A stretch of DNA of 64,000 nt from Staphylococcus sp. 17KM0847 (GTDB taxonomy: Bacteria; Bacillota; Bacilli; Staphylococcales; Staphylococcaceae), in contig NZ_CP040781.1 in the NCBI RefSeq assembly GCF_013463155.1, positions 806,001-870,000 on the forward strand, given 5' to 3'. Shown one piece after another: positions 60,227 through 64,000 of this stretch (positions are counted from its first letter, which is position 1; each line of letters begins with the position of its first letter). Under the pieces are notes generated by a model. The model ran no database searches. It saw only the letters and a program-made list of their open reading frames with translations, and had not been told where the DNA came from. Position numbers and translations under genes: made by a program.

Positions 60227-61345
60227 ATGGCAGAATTAATGAGAGGTTTAGAAGGGGTCATTGCAGCAGAAACAAAAATCAGTTCGATTATTGATAGTCA
60301 ATTAACATATGCTGGCTATGATATAGATGATTTGACTGAAAATGCACAATTTGAAGAAGTGATGTTTTTGTTATGGAATTATCGTTTACCTAATCAACAA
60401 GAACTCGCTGAACTCAAAGAAAAGTTATTTGGCTATATGACACTGAGCCCACGTGTATACAGTCATTTTGAAGAATATACAACTGATAAAGTACACCCGA
60501 TGACAGCATTGCGTACATCTGTATCTTATTTAGCACATTTTGATGAAAATGCTGACGATAATGATCAAGCAGCACTTCCTGAACGTGCAATTCGTATCCA
60601 AGCTAAAATTGCATCATTGGTTGCGTCATTTTCTCGTGTTCGTGAAGGCAAAGAACCCGTGAAACCAGATCCATCACTCAGCTATGCAGCAAACTTCTTA
60701 TATATGTTACGCGGTGAAAAACCAACAGACGTTGAAATTGAAGGGTTTAACAAAGCATTGATCTTACATGCCGATCATGAATTAAACGCCTCAGCATTTA
60801 CAGCACGTTGTAGTGTATCATCACTGTCAGATATGTATTCTGGTATAACAGCTGCGGTAGGTTCACTCAAAGGACCATTACACGGTGGTGCCAATGAAAG
60901 AGTAATGAGCATGTTATTTGATATCGGTTCTTTAGATAATGTAGAACCATACTTAGAAAAAGCATTTGCCAATAAAGATAAAATCATGGGCTTCGGTCAC
61001 CGTGTCTATAAAAATGGAGACCCTCGTGCAAAATACTTAAAAGAGATGAGTCGCAAAATTACAGAAGAAACAGGTCAAAGCGAATTGTTTGAGATGTCTG
61101 TAAAAATTGCAGATATTCTTGAAAAAGAAAAAGGCTTATTACCAAACGTTGACTTTTATAGTGCGACAGTATATCACAGCATGGGGATTCCACATGACCT
61201 ATTCACACCAATCTTTGCGGTGAGTCGTACAGCAGGTTGGACTGCACATATTCTTGAACAGTTAGCGAATAACCGTATTATCCGACCACGCGCAAACTAT
61301 GTGGGTGAAACAGATCGCAAGTATGAGCCGATCGAAGCACGCTAA
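60227..61345 (+). CDS. gltA: Citrate synthase
   Basis: Condenses acetyl-CoA and oxaloacetate to citrate (Bacillus citZ equivalent). 372 residues, compact Gram-positive form: LILHADHELNASAFTAR, GPLHGGANERVM, MGFGHRVYKNGDPRA with catalytic His, and the final YSATVYHSMGIP Asp/Arg region. ATG 60227 is preceded by AAAGGGG; the open frame back to 60179 is outside the gene. icd follows 54 nt later. Confidence 0.96.
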   Translation: MAELMRGLEGVIAAETKISSIIDSQLTYAGYDIDDLTENAQFEEVMFLLWNYRLPNQQELAELKEKLFGYMTLSPRVYSHFEEYTTDKVHPMTALRTSVSYLAHFDENADDNDQAALPERAIRIQAKIASLVASFSRVREGKEPVKPDPSLSYAANFLYMLRGEKPTDVEIEGFNKALILHADHELNASAFTARCSVSSLSDMYSGITAAVGSLKGPLHGGANERVMSMLFDIGSLDNVEPYLEKAFANKDKIMGFGHRVYKNGDPRAKYLKEMSRKITEETGQSELFEMSVKIADILEKEKGLLPNVDFYSATVYHSMGIPHDLFTPIFAVSRTAGWTAHILEQLANNRIIRPRANYVGETDRKYEPIEAR

Positions 61346-61399
61346 AACATCGTAAATCACGCTTTAAACTTTAAAACAAATTTTGGAGGTATTTTAACA

Positions 61400-62662
61400 A
61401 TGAGTGAAAAAATCGTTAAAACAGACAGTGGATTACAAGTACCAGATCAACCGATCATCCCTTATATTATAGGTGATGGTATTGGTCCAGATATTTGGAA
61501 TGCAGCGAGCCGTGTTATTGATGAAGCTGTCAACAAAGCATACGATGGCAAAAAAGAGATTGCATGGAAAGAAGTATTAGCAGGTCAAAAAGCTTTTGAT
61601 GAAACAGGAGAGTGGTTACCTGCTGAAACATTAGACACAATCAAATCTTATTTAATCGCAATCAAAGGACCATTAACAACACCGATTGGCGGAGGTATTC
61701 GTTCACTCAACGTTGCATTACGTCAAGAGTTAGATTTATTCACTTGTCTACGTCCAGTACGTTGGTTCCAAGGTGTGCCATCTCCTGTTAAACGTCCAGA
61801 AGATACGGATATGGTCATCTTCCGTGAAAATACAGAAGATATTTATGCAGGTATTGAGTTTAAAGAAGGCTCTGAAGAGGTCAAAAAAGTAATTGATTTC
61901 TTACAAAACGAAATGGGCGCTCAAAATATTCGCTTCCCAGAAACATCAGGTATCGGTATTAAACCCGTATCAAAAGAGGGAACAGAACGTTTAGTTCGTG
62001 CAGCCATTCAATATGCTTTAGATAACAACCGTAAATCTGTAACACTTGTGCATAAAGGAAACATCATGAAGTTTACAGAAGGTGCATTTAAACAATGGGG
62101 TTATGACTTAGCAGAAACAGAGTTTGCAGATCAAGTCTTTACATGGCAACAATATGATCGTCTTGTTGAATCAGAAGGCAAAGATGCAGCCAATGCCGCA
62201 CAAGAACAAGCAGAAAAAGACGGCAAAATTATTATTAAAGATTCTATTGCCGATATTTTCTTACAACAAATTTTGACACGTCCAGCAGAGCATGATGTTG
62301 TAGCGACAATGAACTTAAATGGCGATTACATTTCAGATGCATTAGCTGCTCAAGTGGGTGGTATTGGTATCGCACCGGGCGCAAACATCAACTATGAAAC
62401 AGGTCATGCTATCTTTGAAGCAACACACGGTACAGCACCAAAATATGCAGGTTTAAACAAAGTTAACCCTTCATCAGTACTATTATCAGGCGTACTAATG
62501 TTAGAACACCTTGGATGGCAAGAAGCTGCTGATCTGATTACAGCATCCGTTGAAAAAACAATTGCATCTAAAGTAGTAACATATGATTTTGCACGTCTCA
62601 TGGACGGTGCAACAGAAGTATCGACATCAGCATTTGCAGATGAGCTTATTAAAAACTTATAA
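61400..62662 (+). CDS. icd: NADP-dependent isocitrate dehydrogenase
   Basis: Oxidises isocitrate to 2-oxoglutarate with NADP. 420 residues: [14 protein letters not shown], substrate loop [90 protein letters not shown] precedes ATG 61400. In S. aureus phoPR follows; here an LPXTG gene does. Confidence 0.97.
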   Translation: MSEKIVKTDSGLQVPDQPIIPYIIGDGIGPDIWNAASRVIDEAVNKAYDGKKEIAWKEVLAGQKAFDETGEWLPAETLDTIKSYLIAIKGPLTTPIGGGIRSLNVALRQELDLFTCLRPVRWFQGVPSPVKRPEDTDMVIFRENTEDIYAGIEFKEGSEEVKKVIDFLQNEMGAQNIRFPETSGIGIKPVSKEGTERLVRAAIQYALDNNRKSVTLVHKGNIMKFTEGAFKQWGYDLAETEFADQVFTWQQYDRLVESEGKDAANAAQEQAEKDGKIIIKDSIADIFLQQILTRPAEHDVVATMNLNGDYISDALAAQVGGIGIAPGANINYETGHAIFEATHGTAPKYAGLNKVNPSSVLLSGVLMLEHLGWQEAADLITASVEKTIASKVVTYDFARLMDGATEVSTSAFADELIKNL

Positions 62663-62697
62663 AAGTAACGGCTTTCAATAGAATTTCATACTGAAGT

Positions 62698-62734
62698 AAG
62701 AGCTGAGGCAATAGTTAGCCTCAGCTCTTTTTGT
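62698..62734 (+). terminator. icd terminator
   Basis: AAGAGCTGAGGC pairs with GCCTCAGCTCTT, followed by TTT. Confidence 0.92.
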
Positions 62735-62828
62735 TTGTATCAACTAGAAAAAGTTTCAGATATATCCTCTCTTTAATATGTAAAATCGCATCGTCTTGTT
62801 ATATCAGTCTAAAGCATATTCTATTTTG

Positions 62829-63493
62829 AATCATGTAAAATCAGAAAATAAGAGATATTTTTTTTTTTTTGAATATTTATACCACATGAGGAGAAGTGGA
62901 GATATGGAGGAATAAAAGATAAAGGACAGATGTTTTAAAAGAGATATACAAAGACGGTACACGCCCTTGATAGACTAATTGTACACAATCATTAATCAAG
63001 GAAAGGAAATGAGGCAATATGTCAAAGTATCGTCAATACGATAGAAAACAACAGATTTTTAGTATTCGTAAATTCTCATTTGGCGCAGGATCAGCCGTTA
63101 TCACAACATTATTATTTTTAGGAGCAACACAATCTGCACAAGCGGCAGAAAACGAAGGAAACGTCGAAACAACAGAAGTAGCACAACAAACATCAGAAGC
63201 AACAACTGCTGAAACAGATATTCCAGAATCGACAGAAACACCAGCCCCAACCCCTCAAGCAACAGAAACAGAAGCTGTTGAAAACAATGAAGACACACCA
63301 CAAGTAAATACAGAAACTGTCGAAAACAATGAAGAGACCCCTCAAGCAGAAGAAGCCTCTCAAACAGTAGATACTGTAGAAAAAAGTACAGTGACTAATG
63401 ACAGAGGCGAAACATCAGACATCACAAGAACAACGAAAAAGAATGCCGAAACAGGTGAAGTTGAAGAAATTCTATCGAGTAAAACAAAACCGA
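62829..63493 (+). repeat. Long direct repeat, copy B (surface protein 5' module)
   Basis: Second copy of 1414-2076. It contains T13 (62858-62870), the 5' UTR palindrome and the shared N-terminal region. Small differences (for example CACATGAGGAGAAG against CATGTGCTGAGAAG, and synonymous changes) show that it is not a recent perfect copy. Confidence 0.93.
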
Positions 63494-64000
63494 ATAAAAA
63501 TATTAATGAAAATGACACAGCTGAAGTATCAGAAACGCCTATTGAACAACCAGTTATTCCAACATCAAATGTAAACAATTCATCAGAAGACGTTGATGCT
63601 GGGAATGCAAGAGGATTAGCTGATAATGTTCGTCAAATTGGTGGGGGTGCAGTAAATGTTACACCAGGTTGCGCAAAAATTCAAAAGGACGGACGTGTAA
63701 AATATGACTATGAAGTTTCTTTGAATCCTGTATTGTCAAGTGATCATGAACAAACTGGTAGTACATTTAATATTACTGTTCCTGAGTTTGCGGAGAATGT
63801 AAGATTCAAATTGATTGGAACAAGGGAAGAAGAAACATATAAACCTCATGATGTAGATATGGAACTAGGACAAATCACATATGATGAATATGAAAAAGAT
63901 CGTTCACAGTACACAAATATTCCAAACTATGAAAAGTATTTAGAGTTGAAAGAAAAAGGGATTACACCGATATCTGTTGTTAAAAATAATATTCAATTTG
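63019..64000 (+). CDS. YSIRK-type surface protein, 5' part (continues outside window)
   Basis: First 327 codons of a second cell-wall protein. Residues 1-157 closely match the protein at 1603: [17 protein letters not shown], cleavage near AQAAE, then the Thr/Glu/Pro region. From residue 158 it is different: a linker (NVNNSSEDVDAGNARGL), then a new A-type domain with strands such as KYDYEVSLNPVLSS and GSTFNITVPEFAENVRF. The 3' end, including any repeat and LPXTG, is not in view. Anchoring is inferred from the YSIRK signal. Confidence 0.9.
   Translation, partial: MSKYRQYDRKQQIFSIRKFSFGAGSAVITTLLFLGATQSAQAAENEGNVETTEVAQQTSEATTAETDIPESTETPAPTPQATETEAVENNEDTPQVNTETVENNEETPQAEEASQTVDTVEKSTVTNDRGETSDITRTTKKNAETGEVEEILSSKTKPNKNINENDTAEVSETPIEQPVIPTSNVNNSSEDVDAGNARGLADNVRQIGGGAVNVTPGCAKIQKDGRVKYDYEVSLNPVLSSDHEQTGSTFNITVPEFAENVRFKLIGTREEETYKPHDVDMELGQITYDEYEKDRSQYTNIPNYEKYLELKEKGITPISVVKNNIQF

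Overview
The window is a low-GC Gram-positive chromosome segment from a Staphylococcus. The basis is the gene order rny..ymdB-korAB-miaB-ricA-thiW-mutS-mutL-glpPFKD-miaA-hfq-gpx-hflX, close staphylococcal protein similarity (MiaB, Usp, CadC, and a Cas9 that is a clear orthologue of S. aureus Cas9), and YSIRK-type LPXTG surface proteins. A decayed pemIK locus beside cas9 makes the intermedius/schleiferi/lutrae branch plausible, but the species is not proven from sequence alone.

Layout. 1-7.6 kb: the end of rny, then an inserted cell-wall-anchored serine-aspartate/alanine-repeat protein and a cadC-cadA metal efflux operon. 7.7-29.1 kb: conserved housekeeping block: ymdB, korAB, miaB-ricA-thiW, mutSL, the glycerol regulon glpP/F/K/D with two GlpP-type leader terminators, a lipase, miaA-hfq, gpx, hflX and a Met-gamma-lyase-like gene. 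29.1-43.3 kb: a rearranged accessory region. It contains glnRA on the minus strand, three copies of a holin-like type I toxin module (one inverted), a duplicated glnA 3' end, a decayed phage endolysin, small peptide/HTH genes, an orphan membrane protein, a lipoprotein, a CRISPR array, a tracrRNA, a lone cas9 (no cas1, cas2 or csn2) and a decayed pemIK pair. A second CRISPR remnant lies about 9.5 kb upstream. 43.4-62.7 kb: a second housekeeping block: two Usp proteins, ald, pepQ, a metal hydrolase, ytoI-like gene, nrnA, dnaE, malic enzyme, accDA, pfkA, pyk, gltA, icd. 62.7-64 kb: start of a second LPXTG protein whose upstream region, signal peptide and first ~157 codons closely match the first one 61.4 kb away.

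How it works together. Housekeeping genes cover lower glycolysis, the first TCA steps, malonyl-CoA supply, glycerol use, mismatch repair and tRNA modification. Regulation visible in the sequence includes a two-operator CadC promoter, a cre-like site and two antiterminator leaders for glycerol genes, and a perfect GlnR box. The CRISPR locus has everything needed for interference (crRNA array, tracrRNA, Cas9 with intact RuvC and HNH residues) but no adaptation genes here. Three of the four residues that read the PAM in S. aureus Cas9 are changed, so target choice probably differs. The toxin modules form inverted repeats around glnRA, which is opposite to its usual orientation after hflX; recombination between them is the simplest explanation.
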